A DNA stretch of 6,239 bases, taken from NCBI GenBank assembly GCA_040902925.1, contig JBBDWJ010000113.1, positions 1 through 6,239 of the forward strand. The letters are read 5' to 3'. A program made the position numbers and the translations under genes. This DNA comes from JBBDWJ01 sp040902925. Its GTDB lineage: Bacteria > Acidobacteriota > Terriglobia > Bryobacterales > UBA6623. The notes under the pieces were generated by a model, which saw nothing but the letters and a program-made list of their open reading frames with translations, ran no database searches and was not told the DNA's origin. Below, in pieces: positions 5,679-6,239 of the stretch (within the stretch, counting starts at the first letter, position 1; every line of letters begins with the position of its first letter).

Positions 5679-6137
5679 ATGGACCGGAGCGCGAATATGC
5701 GGGCCATCCGCAGCAAAGATATGAGGCCGGAGCTCGCAGTGCGCTGCCTCGTGCATCGCATGGGCTACCGCTACCGCCTCCACAGACATGATTTGCCTGG
5801 GCGGCCCGACCTCGTATTTCCGGGCCGGCATAAGGTCATCTTCGTCCATGGCTGTTTCTGGCACCAGCATAACCGCTGCCGCCTTGCCCATACCCCGCGA
5901 TCCAATCTCGACTACTGGCAGCCTAAACTAGCCCGCACCAAAGTGCGGGACAAGAAGAATCGCGCAGCCCTCAAATCTGCCGGCTGGGGCGTTCTCGTGA
6001 TTTGGGAATGCGAAACATCAGACGATAGTGCAGTCAGCACTAGAATAAGGACCTTCTTGAGCAGAGCAACCAACAAACAAGAAACTCGAAGACACAGGCC
6101 TGTAGACCAAGTTCGTGTCCGTCCTCTTCTACAATAA
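5679..6137 (+). CDS. vsr: Very short patch repair endonuclease (T:G mismatch nicking)
   Basis: Vsr nicks DNA 5' of the T in T:G mismatches that arise when 5-methylcytosine deaminates, so it limits mutation at sites of its partner methyltransferase. The signature features are present. RSANMRAIRSKDMRPE (3-18) is the N-terminal motif. GRPDLVFP (41-48) carries the catalytic, metal-binding Asp44. FVHGCFWHQHNRC (55-67) carries His57, His62 and the zinc ligands Cys59, His64 and Cys67. DYWQPKLARTKVRD (78-91) is the following helix, and VIWECE (107-112) carries the fourth zinc ligand, Cys111. At 152 residues it has the usual length; the last 20 residues are basic and not typical. It lies 35 bases after the nuclease gene, so it is probably in the same operon. 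ATG 5679 is the only usual start in this frame, yet the best ribosome binding site serves another frame. Confidence 0.92.
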   Translation: MDRSANMRAIRSKDMRPELAVRCLVHRMGYRYRLHRHDLPGRPDLVFPGRHKVIFVHGCFWHQHNRCRLAHTPRSNLDYWQPKLARTKVRDKKNRAALKSAGWGVLVIWECETSDDSAVSTRIRTFLSRATNKQETRRHRPVDQVRVRPLLQ

Positions 6138-6140
6138 GGC

Positions 6141-6156
6141 CCTTGATGCATCAAGG
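6141..6156. repeat. Perfect 16-bp palindrome CCTTGATGCATCAAGG
   Basis: The two 8-base arms are exact reverse complements with no spacer, beginning 3 bases after the vsr stop. A transcript stem would have almost no loop and no T-tract follows, so a terminator is unlikely. A dimeric repressor site for the possible gene at 6173, or a boundary sequence of the cassette, fits better. The symmetry is certain; the function is not. Confidence 0.75.
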
Positions 6157-6172
6157 CTGAGGTCACCACCAT

Positions 6173-6239
6173 ATGCCGAAAGAGCTATCACCTGACTTAT
6201 GCACAGAATCAGCATGCCAAGCCCTCTGCGTGCTCGGCT
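6173..6239 (+). CDS. Possible start of another gene, cut by the window edge
   Basis: An ATG at 6173 opens a frame of 22 codons, beginning MPKELSPDLCTESA, that stays open to the end of the window. GAGG at 6159-6162 lies 10 bases upstream, a usable ribosome binding site. The piece is too short to assign a family. It may be a further member of the defence cassette or the first gene beyond it. Confidence 0.3.
   Translation, partial: MPKELSPDLCTESACQALCVLG

Noticed and set aside
5657..5791. Short gene starting at GTG 5657 with an excellent ribosome binding site
   Set aside because: Beyond its first dozen codons the translation is a shadow of vsr and ends within it. It is kept only as evidence for a possible frame change at the vsr start.

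Overview
The window is a GC-rich bacterial segment. It looks like a chromosome of a soil-type bacterium that uses ferredoxin-dependent 2-oxoacid metabolism. An acidobacterial origin is my impression from the general look of the genes; nothing in the sequence proves it. It holds housekeeping genes on the left and an accessory defence region on the right.

Left part (1-1622, + strand). The 3' end of a 2-oxoacid:ferredoxin oxidoreductase beta subunit (KorB-like) ends at 668 and is followed by a strong stem-loop. Next comes a class I SAM-dependent methyltransferase (796-1587, GTG start) that looks monocistronic. It ends in a second stem-loop that spans its stop codon.

Middle part (1698-2450, - strand). 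This is a HigBA-type toxin-antitoxin operon in toxin-first order. The XRE-family antitoxin is intact. The toxin gene (2404 to 2048) has an in-frame TAG at its 58th codon, exactly where the family normally continues, so it appears to be a freshly broken pseudogene. The track of open frames shows only its second half, because the first half ends at the TAG.

Spacer (about 2450-3236). Roughly 790 bases hold no convincing gene. They contain two short decamer tandem repeats and, near the right edge, repeated TCACCG-type motifs and inverted repeats leading into the next operon.

Right part (3237-6137, + strand). This is a compact restriction-modification cassette in the order ribbon-helix-helix regulator (60 aa), C5-cytosine DNA methyltransferase (418 aa), NotI-family restriction endonuclease (284 aa), and Vsr-type T:G mismatch endonuclease (152 aa). 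The parts fit one another. The methyltransferase protects host sites, the NotI-like nuclease cuts unmodified DNA, and Vsr repairs the T:G mismatches caused by deamination of 5-methylcytosine. The small DNA-binding protein, 2 bases upstream of the methyltransferase, is a good candidate for a controller of the cassette. A perfect 16-bp palindrome directly follows vsr, and another open frame may begin at 6173 and run off the window.

The most interesting points are the NotI-type cassette with its possible RHH controller, the nonsense-interrupted toxin, and the conflict between the strong ribosome binding site and the reading frame ahead of vsr.
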